A stretch of DNA of 64,000 bases, taken from Nitrospira sp. GTDB taxonomy: Bacteria; Nitrospirota; Nitrospiria; Nitrospirales; Nitrospiraceae. The DNA lies in assembly GCA_024998625.1 (NCBI GenBank), contig JACOEL010000001.1, forward strand, positions 404,722 through 468,721. The letters run 5' to 3'. Every line of letters starts with the position of its first letter. The stretch's first letter is position 1. The translations under genes were made by a program, and so were the position numbers. The notes under the pieces were generated by a model. That model made no database searches. It saw nothing but the letters and a program-made list of their open reading frames with translations, and was not told the origin of the DNA. Positions 54,662 through 61,871 of this stretch are shown in pieces.

Positions 54662-54705
54662 CCAGGACGCGCCCGCGTGCTCCCGCCAAAAAATACGTAG
54701 GGCAA

Positions 54706-54888
54706 ATGCATAGGGCCGTTCATCCAGGTCCCACCGCCTCAGTGAGACTGTTTATGCGGCGATCGGCAGACGAAGCCCTTTCATCTTTTCGCCCGGTCCG
54801 GTATTGTAGGCGGCACGATGTGTCGATTTTAGACGCCGAGAATTGTGCCGCATGCAAACGGCAGCTCCCACCTCATGGAGAACTCTGA
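54706..54888 (+). CDS. Possible small zinc-binding protein
   Basis: 60 codons ending CRRHDVSILDAENCAACKR and a short tail; Cys/His spacing suggests a zinc knuckle. The stop overlaps the following lipoprotein start (TGATG). The start is uncertain (54706 or 54754) with no clear ribosome site, so it may be spurious. Confidence 0.35.
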   Translation: MHRAVHPGPTASVRLFMRRSADEALSSFRPVRYCRRHDVSILDAENCAACKRQLPPHGEL

Positions 54889-55340
54889 TGCATACCATGA
54901 ACAGGCTCATCTTGCTGTTCTCGCTACTAGCGTCCGGATGTGCCACGTATGGCGATGAATCCATCCGAGACTACGGGTCCGACTGGCCGCCTCTCGCCAT
55001 GTCGAAGACGGAATTGATCAATCGACTCGGAGATCCGCGCCTGCGCACCATCTCACATGAGAATGGGCAGACCCGTGAAACGCTGACATGGTCCTACGCG
55101 GAGGCCCAAGCGAACCCGGCGTTGATGATTCCTGTGGTGGGACTCTTCGTGGCGGCCAGCGGGAACGGCGTCAGCGGAGATACCCGCTCGCTCCATGCCG
55201 TGTTTGGGCCTGACGGGAAAATGATCTCTCGTACCTGGGCACAGGGCCGAATCGGCAACGCGTCCACCAGAGACCCAATGGGCCCGGATGGCACGCCGCC
55301 CGCCAACCGCTATGATCCCACTGTAGCGGGTTCGCAGTAG
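54888..55340 (+). CDS. Lipoprotein, BamE/SmpA-like fold
   Basis: 150 residues with a lipoprotein signal (RLILLFSLLASGC, lipobox LASGC). The mature part opens with SKTELINRLGDPRLR, the two-helix segment typical of small BamE/OmlA-fold lipoproteins. GGAG precedes ATG 54888 by seven bases. It is carried in the plus-strand cassette of the prophage, so it may be a lysogenic conversion gene. Confidence 0.7.
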   Translation: MHTMNRLILLFSLLASGCATYGDESIRDYGSDWPPLAMSKTELINRLGDPRLRTISHENGQTRETLTWSYAEAQANPALMIPVVGLFVAASGNGVSGDTRSLHAVFGPDGKMISRTWAQGRIGNASTRDPMGPDGTPPANRYDPTVAGSQ

Positions 55341-55373
55341 ACCCCCCCCTGACTCGGCAAATAGGAGGCCCCT

Positions 55374-55799
55374 ATGCCCTCACTCATTCTCGCATTGCTG
55401 CTCCTCCTCCTCACCGCCTGCAGCGTCACGAAAAGCTCGCTCTATCACGGCACGGCGCAGACGCCCACGCTGCAGGAGGCCGGGGTCACGATCCTCGGCG
55501 AGGTCACGGCCTGCCAGGGTGGATTCTGCAAAAAAGCCGACGGCGGCTACGAATGGCCGCTGAGTCTCCCCCAACCACCCCCCGCCTATACCTACCAGCG
55601 GGCCATCCAGCAGAAGGCGGCGAAACAGTTTGGCATCCCCGAATCAGAGATTGTGCTCGGTGAAATGGCCGTGGGCTACCATGCCGAGATGATTGGCACC
55701 ATTCGCGGATGGGAAGCGACGGCGCTGGTGGGCCGAAAGACCACTCCAGGCGCTGCGGTCAACGCCGCCCCCGAAGCGCCGAGCTGGCTGCCGAGGTAA
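55374..55799 (+). CDS. Lipoprotein, unknown function
   Basis: 141 residues with signal MPSLILALLLLLLTAC (lipobox LTAC). The mature part has a Cys pair (CQGGFC) and no family I recognise. TAGGAGG stands well before ATG 55374. Second lipoprotein of the plus-strand cassette. Confidence 0.7.
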   Translation: MPSLILALLLLLLTACSVTKSSLYHGTAQTPTLQEAGVTILGEVTACQGGFCKKADGGYEWPLSLPQPPPAYTYQRAIQQKAAKQFGIPESEIVLGEMAVGYHAEMIGTIRGWEATALVGRKTTPGAAVNAAPEAPSWLPR

Positions 55800-55843
55800 C
55801 CCCCATGCATGGAATTATTTTCTCCCCCCCCTCACCATTTCGC

Positions 55844-55872
55844 TTGACACTCTACGCCGCGTAGAGTAGAGT
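55844..55872 (+). promoter_or_regulatory. Rightward promoter with palindromic operator in the spacer
   Basis: TTGACA (55844-55849) and TAGAGT (55867-55872) are 17 bases apart. The spacer is a perfect dyad, ACTCTACGCCGCGTAGAGT (55849-55867), a clear repressor site. Six bases after the -10 comes ATG 55879, the same geometry as the leftward promoter at 54281-54309. The HTH protein ending this mini-operon is a candidate repressor. Confidence 0.75.
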
Positions 55873-55878
55873 CACATC

Positions 55879-56124
55879 ATGATGATTGTTCAACAGAGCC
55901 AGCCCAGCGAGCCCGACGGGGCGGCTCTCCACATTTCGGGCGAGGAGAACATTATGGTGAGCACAATCAATACCAGTCTCCCGATCCTCTATCGGTATGC
56001 GGACGCACAGGCGCTGCGCAACGCGACCGCACAGGAATTGGAGGCCTCAATAGAGGCCGCAACGCATGACGGTGGCGCGGGCGTGATTACCGTCGAGGGA
56101 GTCGATTGTTATGTGGTCGAGTAG
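55879..56124 (+). CDS. Small phage protein, dual start possible
   Basis: 81 residues if read from the leaderless ATG 55879, or 56 residues from ATG 55954, which has GAGGAG at ideal spacing. The conserved-looking part (ADAQALRNATAQELEASIEA, then GVITVEGVDCYVVE) is common to both. Function unknown. First gene downstream of an operator-controlled promoter. Confidence 0.55.
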   Translation: MMIVQQSQPSEPDGAALHISGEENIMVSTINTSLPILYRYADAQALRNATAQELEASIEAATHDGGAGVITVEGVDCYVVE

Positions 56125-56207
56125 GGGCCAGCGCGGAAAGGGATGCAGACTGCAGATGCGCCGACGTTGCGGCTTCGCTTCAATGGGGCCGCGCTGGCGG
56201 AGGAATT

Positions 56208-56339
56208 ATGATCCGAGATGAGCGCACGATGCAAGCCAAAATTCCCATGCATGTCGAGTATGCGATCCGGGAGGCCGCCGAACTGCCGGAGCGCTCCCGG
56301 ATACCTATCGAGGCCACGGCCAAAATCGAGGAGTCATGA
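56208..56339 (+). CDS. Small phage protein
   Basis: 43 residues (MIRDERTMQAKIPMHVEY and a charged tail). GGAGG lies just before ATG 56208, and the stop overlaps the HTH gene start (ATGA). An upstream extension of the frame lacks a ribosome site. Function unknown. Confidence 0.5.
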   Translation: MIRDERTMQAKIPMHVEYAIREAAELPERSRIPIEATAKIEES

Positions 56340-56500
56340 CAGCCAAGCAACTCAAAGCGCTCCGCGCAACACTCGGCCTCACACAGCCGCAACTCGCGGC
56401 TCGACTCGGCGTCCAGCCTAATACCGTCTACCGATGGGAGGCTGGTATCCATCCGATCTCGCCGCTCGTCGCGAAATTCCTCCGCACGCTCACGCGCTGA
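56336..56500 (+). CDS. Minimal XRE/Cro-type HTH regulator
   Basis: 54 residues, almost entirely one helix-turn-helix domain: ALRATLGLTQPQLAARLGV then NTVYRWEAGIHPISP. Proteins of this size act like Cro. GAGGAG precedes ATG 56336. It lies at the end of the operator-controlled plus-strand mini-operon and probably binds one of the two palindromic operators nearby; which one is unknown. Confidence 0.82.
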   Translation: MTAKQLKALRATLGLTQPQLAARLGVQPNTVYRWEAGIHPISPLVAKFLRTLTR

Positions 56501-56503
56501 GGC

Positions 56504-56974
56504 CTACGGCGCGACGCCTGGATGCACGGGCCCCCCGATCACGAGGCTGCTGGACCGAATTGTCGGGCCGGTCTGCGTCACCGTCGCCGCCGGCGCATTC
56601 AGCAATCCGTGCATGATTGGAATCCCGGTTCCCAGCCCGCTCAGCATGTCCCCCGCGGCGGGAATCACTTCCTCCATGTAGGACGCCGTCACAAGCATGT
56701 GCCCGTATTGGGTCTTGAGCTCGTCCTCGGGATTCAACGGGCAATAGAACTGTCCATCCCCCGGATGCTTCGCCAGCTGCCGCCACGAGCAATAGCTCGT
56801 GACTTCCTTTCCCTTCCCCGACCAATCCGGCGGAATCTTGGTGATCTGAATGGCGCGAAAGCCGTCCCGATAGACCGTGGTCTTCGCCTGCTCCGCTGCA
56901 GGCTGATGCGTGGCACACCCCGTCACCAACAGGCACAGCACCGCCCCCATGAGCCCCATCAATTGTCGTGTCAT
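56504..56974 (-). CDS. Prophage lipoprotein, unknown function
   Basis: 156 residues with a lipoprotein signal (LMGLMGAVLCLLVTGC, lipobox VTGC). The mature protein has two Cys in YCSWRQ and FYCPLN and a hydrophobic, Gly/Ala-rich C-terminal region (about 105-130). GGGGAGC precedes ATG 56974. Converges with the HTH gene. Could be a surface-exclusion or lysis accessory protein. Confidence 0.65.
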   Translation of the reverse strand: MTRQLMGLMGAVLCLLVTGCATHQPAAEQAKTTVYRDGFRAIQITKIPPDWSGKGKEVTSYCSWRQLAKHPGDGQFYCPLNPEDELKTQYGHMLVTASYMEEVIPAAGDMLSGLGTGIPIMHGLLNAPAATVTQTGPTIRSSSLVIGGPVHPGVAP

Positions 56975-57009
56975 ATGCTCCCCTTCCCGCCTCATCGAGG
57001 CGTCGTCCG

Positions 57010-57315
57010 TTAGTCGTGCGGCCGCGCGAGGCGGCGGATATCGTTCATCAGGTGCTCGTTGTGCCGCATCACGCACCAGCCGGAAATCACCGCGTCATAG
57101 GGCTCGGTCTCCAGCCGTGCAACCAGGTGGCCGTTGTCGTAGACATAGACTTCCTGGTCCTGCGTGATCACCCACTGGTAGCAGGGCCGGTTATTCGCCA
57201 CGAGCGGCGCGGGCGGCGTCGTGCACGCGCTGCAGCTCAGCATCAGCAGCATTAAGCTCGTCAGCCGTGCGCGCCCGTTTCGCCCGCTCCAGGGCCTGTT
57301 CTCCAGCAGTTTCAA
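57010..57315 (-). CDS. Spanin-like outer lipoprotein candidate (Rz1-like), nested start
   Basis: 101 residues from TTG 57315, which has GGAGG six bases upstream; ATG 57252 is an alternative. The signal SLMLLMLSCSAC ends in a lipobox Cys followed by TTPPAP, a Pro-containing start as in Rz1. The first third lies inside the preceding gene in another frame, the hallmark of Rz/Rz1 pairs. The mature part is longer than usual for Rz1, so this is a candidate only. Confidence 0.55.
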   Translation of the reverse strand: MKLLENRPWSGRNGRARLTSLMLLMLSCSACTTPPAPLVANNRPCYQWVITQDQEVYVYDNGHLVARLETEPYDAVISGWCVMRHNEHLMNDIRRLARPHD

Positions 57316-57397
57316 GGGTGGCCTCCTTTCGCGTCTGATCCCCCAGCAGATAGCGCCAGGCCTTCAGCAGCAATGTGGGCACATCACTCCAGGGCAT
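57191..57397 (-). CDS. Small helical lysis-region protein
   Basis: 68 residues: a short hydrophobic N terminus (VPTLLLKAWRYLLG) and a long Ala/Glu/Arg coiled-coil-like helix. ATG 57397 shares a base with the upstream stop (TGATG). Its 3' half overlaps the spanin-like lipoprotein. It may be a short inner spanin, but a full transmembrane helix is not evident. Confidence 0.55.
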   Translation of the reverse strand: MPWSDVPTLLLKAWRYLLGDQTRKEATLETAGEQALERAKRARTADELNAADAELQRVHDAARAARGE

Positions 57398-57669
57398 CAG
57401 GGCATCCCAAAGGGCGGCTCGGGCGCCACCGCCTTGACCGGCTGTGCGACCGGCTGCGGGTCCTGCGCGTGGCTCTTGTTCGCATCCTTGGCGAAGCGCA
57501 CGGCCAGGCCCGTGCTGATGGCCCCGAGAAACAGGAGCCAGCCGTGCAGATCGTGCGGCGGCCCCTGTTCGAGCAACACCTGATCCACCACGCTGAGCGC
57601 GATGATCAGCGAGCCCAGATAGCCCGTGATCGGGCTCGATCCCCCGAGTAATTGATGCAGCCATTCCAT
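57397..57669 (-). CDS. Holin-like membrane protein
   Basis: 90 residues with two transmembrane segments (YLGSLIIALSVVDQVLL and GWLLFLGAISTGLAVRF) and a charged, Pro-rich tail. Size, topology and position next to the endolysin suggest a holin. ATG 57669 has GGAGGG seven bases upstream; an ATG at 57708 overlapping the preceding stop is possible. Confidence 0.6.
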   Translation of the reverse strand: MEWLHQLLGGSSPITGYLGSLIIALSVVDQVLLEQGPPHDLHGWLLFLGAISTGLAVRFAKDANKSHAQDPQPVAQPVKAVAPEPPFGMP

Positions 57670-57707
57670 ATCGAAGCCCTCCCCTTCCCATGCGAGGCGT
57701 TGATGCA

Positions 57708-58076
57708 TTACTGCCGGTTCTCCGTGACCGTTTGCGCCCGGCGCTCCACGATCTCCCTGGCCCGTTCCTTGATGTAGAGCGGCAGCCCCCGCTTTTCTTC
57801 GTTCGACAGCACGCTCGACAGAAACACGTTCTCGCTGGTGCGCGTGAGATCGGCGAGGGCATGGCTCATGGCGTTGTGTTCCTGCCGGAGCGCGATCAGG
57901 TGCTGCGCGTGCTCCTGCTGAATCAGCATCGTCTGCTGGTTGGTCATCCAGACCCCGTAGAACGAGGCCCCGATGAGCAGCAACGCCAGCAGCACGTTGA
58001 CCACGACGCCACCGGTCGCTTTCAGCGTGGCCGGCCCTGCATTCAGTTCAAACCCGTTGCCGTTCCCCTCGGCCAT
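57708..58076 (-). CDS. Membrane-anchored coiled-coil protein of the lysis module
   Basis: 122 residues: one N-terminal transmembrane helix (VVVNVLLALLLIGASFYGVW) followed by a long predicted coiled coil (QQEHAQHLIALRQEHNAMSH). The inner spanin Rz has this topology, though other lysis regulators do too. AGGAGG stands before ATG 58076. Confidence 0.6.
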   Translation of the reverse strand: MAEGNGNGFELNAGPATLKATGGVVVNVLLALLLIGASFYGVWMTNQQTMLIQQEHAQHLIALRQEHNAMSHALADLTRTSENVFLSSVLSNEEKRGLPLYIKERAREIVERRAQTVTENRQ

Positions 58077-58203
58077 CCCGCTCCTCCTGTTCGCGTTCTT
58101 TCCGAAATGGACACCGATAGACCGCATGATGATTGGCCTCATCATGCGTATAGGTCGCGCCGCAGCGCGGGCACTGGTACAGGCCCTTATGCCTCGCTGA
58201 CAT
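58048..58203 (-). CDS. Zinc-finger microprotein
   Basis: 51 residues starting MSARHKGLYQCPRCGATYTH. CPRC plus a His-rich stretch (THDEANHHAVYRC) could bind zinc; the tail is highly charged. It overlaps the endolysin stop and the next gene start. Function unknown. Confidence 0.55.
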   Translation of the reverse strand: MSARHKGLYQCPRCGATYTHDEANHHAVYRCPFRKEREQEERDGRGERQRV

Positions 58204-58711
58204 GCGGCACCTCACTGACCGGCAAAATGAGCCCGAGCCCGGCGAGTTTTAATCTCCAGCCGGGCTCCTCCACATGCCCCTTGTCACCGGGCAGATACGC
58301 CCCGATCGGATCGCCGAGCGGATCGAGGCCGCACGTCCAGGCCAGTTTGTAGAAGGCCAGCCAGAAGGCTTCCCCCGGCTCCCAGTCGGGCTTGCCGTCG
58401 AACGTCACCGGGATGAGATCCACCCCCAGCGCCGCCGGCTTGCCATCGGCCCGCACCACCACGTTATGGGCGGAGCTGCCAGGCTTGGCCTTGGTGACCA
58501 CGTTCGCGGGCTCGACAATCTCCCACTCTCCGGTTTCCCGATTCATGGCCCGACCCTGTTGAAAAAGCGCCGACTGCTGCGCGACCGATCGCCAGCCATG
58601 CACCACCAGGAGCTTCCGCTTGAGTTGAATTTCCGTCAGGTCGCAGAGCCGCATCACCGCCCCGCGAATGATCGGCGACACGCCGTCCAGGCGTTCATGG
58701 TGCAAATTCAT
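58187..58711 (-). CDS. Endolysin, M15 family peptidase (VanY/L-Ala-D-Glu type)
   Basis: 174 residues. It cleaves peptidoglycan stem peptides to release phage. The family pattern is visible: VVHGWRSVAQQSALFQQGR, then AKPGSSAHN (zinc His), a nearby Asp in GVDLIP, and a distal zinc His in GHVEEPGW. No signal peptide is seen, so a holin is needed. GGAGGG precedes ATG 58711. Confidence 0.87.
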   Translation of the reverse strand: MNLHHERLDGVSPIIRGAVMRLCDLTEIQLKRKLLVVHGWRSVAQQSALFQQGRAMNRETGEWEIVEPANVVTKAKPGSSAHNVVVRADGKPAALGVDLIPVTFDGKPDWEPGEAFWLAFYKLAWTCGLDPLGDPIGAYLPGDKGHVEEPGWRLKLAGLGLILPVSEVPHVSEA

Positions 58712-58944
58712 GCCGTCACCCTCCTGGTATTGAGCGCGACCACATCGGCCCAGAGCCGATCTTTCCAATCGCGCGTGACCGCCGCCTCATGCGCCTGCTC
58801 CCGCGCCATGGCGTGATTGAGCGCGATGGTCTCGTCGAGGCGATTGCCGCAGCCGAAACAGGCCAGGAGCCGGAGGAGCGGACGCCCTCGCCGCCCCAGC
58901 ACCTGTTCCACGCGGAACAATCCCCCGCAGCGCGTGCAGGTCAT
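58708..58944 (-). CDS. Zinc-ribbon phage protein
   Basis: 78 residues with CTRC and CFGC knuckles about 25 residues apart and a helical C-terminal half (HAMAREQAHEAAVTRDWKDR). It lies between the baseplate-like gene and the endolysin, overlapping the latter by four bases. Function unknown. Confidence 0.6.
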   Translation of the reverse strand: MTCTRCGGLFRVEQVLGRRGRPLLRLLACFGCGNRLDETIALNHAMAREQAHEAAVTRDWKDRLWADVVALNTRRVTA

Positions 58945-58946
58945 GC

Positions 58947-59276
58947 TCAGACCTTCGCCCGGATGATCAGATTGATCGGCACCAGTTGCGTGGCGATGTG
59001 TCCGTCGCCATCCTGCACTTCGATTTCCCCTCTGAAGCTCGACCGCCCAGAGCCGGCCGCCGTCAGCTCGTTCTCGCCGAAGCGGTACTGCGCCACCCCG
59101 CTCGAGGGCGGCGTCGCAATGGTCATCGGTCGCACGACCAGCGCTCCCCCGTCGATGCGATATTTCAGGCGCACGCTCGCCCCCGTGAGATCCACAAGGG
59201 ACCGGTCCTGTCCGTTTCTCACCGTGGCGACCAGGACCGTCCCGGTATCCCCCGCCACCAATGCAATGCCCCCCAT
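58947..59276 (-). CDS. Baseplate upper protein-like (BppU N-terminal Ig-like) protein
   Basis: 109 residues of beta-rich sequence: GDTGTVLVATVRNGQ, then VDLTGASVRLKYRI and SSFRGEIEVQDGDGHIAT. The pattern of a short Ig-like domain that describes a quantity over 'none' resembles the N-terminal domain of phage BppU proteins. Likely a virion component at the tail tip. Confidence 0.6.
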   Translation of the reverse strand: MGGIALVAGDTGTVLVATVRNGQDRSLVDLTGASVRLKYRIDGGALVVRPMTIATPPSSGVAQYRFGENELTAAGSGRSSFRGEIEVQDGDGHIATQLVPINLIIRAKV

Positions 59277-59300
59277 AGTCGGCTCCCTCCGTGGATGGGG

Positions 59301-59807
59301 TTAGTCCTCGGTGATCGTGCTCGTGGTCTTGATGCGCGGGATGGTCCCCACCGCCAGCGCGATCGAGCTCGACAAGGCCCCCGAGTACAGAATTTTCCCC
59401 GTGCTGGAGGACGCCGTCCCCACGGCCCAATGCGTGATCGTGCCGGTGCAGGAGGCGGTGCATTCCCCGAAGTCGATGTTGGCCACCGGCGAGACGCTAT
59501 TGGCCGTCACGGTCCATCCCCCGGTGGTGCGGGCAACGGAGACGCGCGCGTAGCCCGTATAGGCGGCTTCGCTGGTCGTCTGGTTGCCGGTGTCTCCCGG
59601 GTCCGCCGTGTGCAGGGTCACGTAGAGATTCGTGAGCGGGCTGCTAGCGGCATTGTCGGCCATGTTGGCGATAGCCGTGCCGTTGAAGATTAGCTTCAGC
59701 AGATCGTTCTCGAACGTGTCGCCCTTGCCGGCGGCAAACGCCGGCACGGCCGTCAGGCTGAGGCACAGCATTGCGAACAGAAGCCCTCGTGTCATCCATC
59801 GAACCAT
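59301..59807 (-). CDS. Phage structural protein carrying a Sec signal peptide
   Basis: 168 residues. The mature part (FNGTAIANMADNAASSPLTN, YVTLHTADPGDTGNQTTSEA, YTGYARVSV, THWAVGTASS) closely follows a tail-associated protein common in prophages. Unusually, it begins with a good signal peptide (residues 1-26, ending AVPAFAAG). AAGGAGG before ATG 59807 supports this start, so the leader is real coding sequence. Two Cys in the mature part (GECTASC) could form a disulphide outside the cytoplasm. Confidence 0.75.
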   Translation of the reverse strand: MVRWMTRGLLFAMLCLSLTAVPAFAAGKGDTFENDLLKLIFNGTAIANMADNAASSPLTNLYVTLHTADPGDTGNQTTSEAAYTGYARVSVARTTGGWTVTANSVSPVANIDFGECTASCTGTITHWAVGTASSSTGKILYSGALSSSIALAVGTIPRIKTTSTITED

Positions 59808-59845
59808 AGTGCGTTCCTCCTTGTGGTTGTGTGAGCGGGTCATCG

Positions 59846-61408
59846 TCAAATCAACACCTCATGCGCCAGGGTGCGGGCCACAGTCACGTCGCAGGGCACG
59901 CGCAGGCCCACGAGGGCCTCGACATGCACGAGCCGATGAATGGCCTCGTCGCCCTCGGTTTCGGTCACGCCGTGCATGCCGGCCGCCCCGGTGGCCGTGC
60001 CGTCGACGAGCCAGAGCCGGGCCGCCGCGATGATCGCCTGCGCCTCTCCCGCACTGACCCCAGCCCGCGAGCTGATCACCGATACCTGCGCCTGCGCGAC
60101 CGCCTGGGCGCTCATGTCCGATAATCGCGCGACAATCTTCGCGATCTCCGCGGAGGCGAGCCCGGTCCCTCCGCTGGTCGCCGCAAGACTCACAATGGCG
60201 GCCATGGCGGCTTCCGCGTCAGCGGTCCCCGCGCTGGTACCAGAGCGACCTTGAATGGCGGAGGCGCTCCCGGTCACGGTCGCCTGTCCGCTGGCCGAGC
60301 CATCGACCCCGCCGCCGACATCCTGGGCTTGCCCATCCGCCGCGCCGGCGCCCGTCGAGGTGCCCGCACGGCCCTGAATCTGTGCGGAGTCGACGTCGGC
60401 TTCTAAGCTGCCGGCGCTGGTGGCGGCTGTCCCCGCGATCGCCGCAGAGGCCCCGGTCGCGGCCCCTTGACCGCCGGCGGAAGCCTGCCGCCCCTGGATG
60501 GCCCCAGCCTGGCCGGTGGCCGCGCCCGCGCCCGCCGAGGTGCCCGCACGGGCTTCGAGATCCGCGCTGATCCCCGTCGCTGTGCCGGTGCCCGCCGCCG
60601 TACCGTCACGCTCATCGATGGTGGAGCCACCGGGCACAATGCCAAAGCATTCCATGGAGCGGGCATGCGGGCGGGCATAAAGGTCCCAGCGGGTGGCCGG
60701 GCTGTACATTTGCCAGATCGCGGCGTCGGAGGGCCGGTCGGAGTAATACCGGATGTCGGCGATCTCCACGTTCGCATACCCGCCATAGCCATTCCCGGCC
60801 CGCAACGAATTGCTGACCGTCGAATCGCCGCTCGCCACACTCCCCTGCAGCACCCCATCGATGTAGAGAGAGAGCGTGCCGCCGGAATGCGCCCAGACGA
60901 CGTGATACCAGCGGTATTGTTCAAAGGTGGCGAGCGCCGAGACCGTATTCGTCGACCCCGTATAATTGAACGCGTGAATCTTTTGGCCGGTCGTGCCGCC
61001 GATGTCACCGATGACCAGGCCCATGTATCCGCCGTTATCGGCGAGGATGCCGTTCAGCTCGTAGGCCGGGCTCCCGATATCGTAAGAGGAGAGCATCGGG
61101 CGCACCCAGCAGGCGAACGCCCCGGCGCTGGCCGAGATGAACGTGCTCACGGTGCCGAATTGAACATAGTTTGAGGAGCCGTCGAAGGCGAGGGCAACGG
61201 AATGTCGCAAGTCGGCGGCGCTCAGCACCGGCGTTCCCGTGACGCTGGTGATATGTCGCGCCGAGGCCGTGAGATCGGCGAGCTTCGCGTCATGCTCCCA
61301 CGGCAGCACGGGGTACCAGGCCGTGAGCAGCTTGGCCTGTTCGCTCTGGTAGTTGAGCTGAAACGGCCAGCGCGGAAGCGTGAAGCGTTCGATGAGCCCC
61401 GTTTGCAT
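59846..61408 (-). CDS. Tail-fibre-like protein with LamG domain and 20-residue repeats
   Basis: 520 residues. Residues about 45-250 form a LamG/concanavalin-like jelly roll (ALAFDGSSNYVQFGTV, GAFACWVRP, RWYHVVWAHSGGTLSLYIDG, IADIRYYSDRPSDA), a carbohydrate-binding fold. Residues about 275-475 are Ala/Gly/Ser repeats with a 20-residue period (pattern AGTSAGxGxAxG...IxGR). The last 45 residues are unique. Likely a receptor-binding fibre. Confidence 0.72.
   Translation of the reverse strand: MQTGLIERFTLPRWPFQLNYQSEQAKLLTAWYPVLPWEHDAKLADLTASARHITSVTGTPVLSAADLRHSVALAFDGSSNYVQFGTVSTFISASAGAFACWVRPMLSSYDIGSPAYELNGILADNGGYMGLVIGDIGGTTGQKIHAFNYTGSTNTVSALATFEQYRWYHVVWAHSGGTLSLYIDGVLQGSVASGDSTVSNSLRAGNGYGGYANVEIADIRYYSDRPSDAAIWQMYSPATRWDLYARPHARSMECFGIVPGGSTIDERDGTAAGTGTATGISADLEARAGTSAGAGAATGQAGAIQGRQASAGGQGAATGASAAIAGTAATSAGSLEADVDSAQIQGRAGTSTGAGAADGQAQDVGGGVDGSASGQATVTGSASAIQGRSGTSAGTADAEAAMAAIVSLAATSGGTGLASAEIAKIVARLSDMSAQAVAQAQVSVISSRAGVSAGEAQAIIAAARLWLVDGTATGAAGMHGVTETEGDEAIHRLVHVEALVGLRVPCDVTVARTLAHEVLI
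59983..60600 (-). repeat. Degenerate 60-base coding repeats (about nine copies)
   Basis: Encodes 20-residue units, each ending near I-Q-G-R, S-S-R or similar and restarting with AGTSAG-like sequence. Recurrent DNA words such as GAGGTGCCCGCACG appear at several copies. Copies have diverged, so the array is old or under selection for protein shape. Confidence 0.6.
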
Positions 61409-61870
61409 TTAGGTGCCGGCCCCCAATTGGTACGGCTGAATTTTCAGAAACATCGAGGCCGAGGCATGCAGCGTTTGCCCGCTGGTGTTTGACATGCGGA
61501 ACTTGTTGTTCCCTGGAAAGAGCGGAATCTGATAGGCCACGAGATATTCCAGGGCCGAGGTGGATGGCGCTTGGCTCACCAGTGCGGCCACGAGTAACGA
61601 TTCCTGCGGCAATCCCCCGGAGGTCACGGTCGGATAGTTCGTCCCATCCACCTGGCGCAGATTGTAGATCTTTGCCACGACGACCCCGGCAGCCGGAGGC
61701 CCCGCGTTGTATTGAATCGCCAGAATGAGGTCGCACCACATGTCGAGGTTGGTTGAATTGTCGTAGGCGGCCTCGACCTCGCCCCCGTTGGTGAGGGAAT
61801 TGAGCGCGGCGGCGGCGATCACCGTGGCCACGGCATTAGGCTTATAGAGTTTGAGTGGAGTGACGGCCAT
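61409..61870 (-). CDS. Phage virion-associated protein, unknown function
   Basis: 153 residues, beta-rich (YNAGPPAAGVVVAKIYNL, SALEYLVAYQIPLFPG, SASMFLKIQPYQLG). GGAGGCATAAG before ATG 61870 supports the start. Its place between two tail-region genes suggests a structural role; no family is recognised. Confidence 0.65.
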   Translation of the reverse strand: MAVTPLKLYKPNAVATVIAAAALNSLTNGGEVEAAYDNSTNLDMWCDLILAIQYNAGPPAAGVVVAKIYNLRQVDGTNYPTVTSGGLPQESLLVAALVSQAPSTSALEYLVAYQIPLFPGNNKFRMSNTSGQTLHASASMFLKIQPYQLGAGT

Positions 61871-61871
61871 C

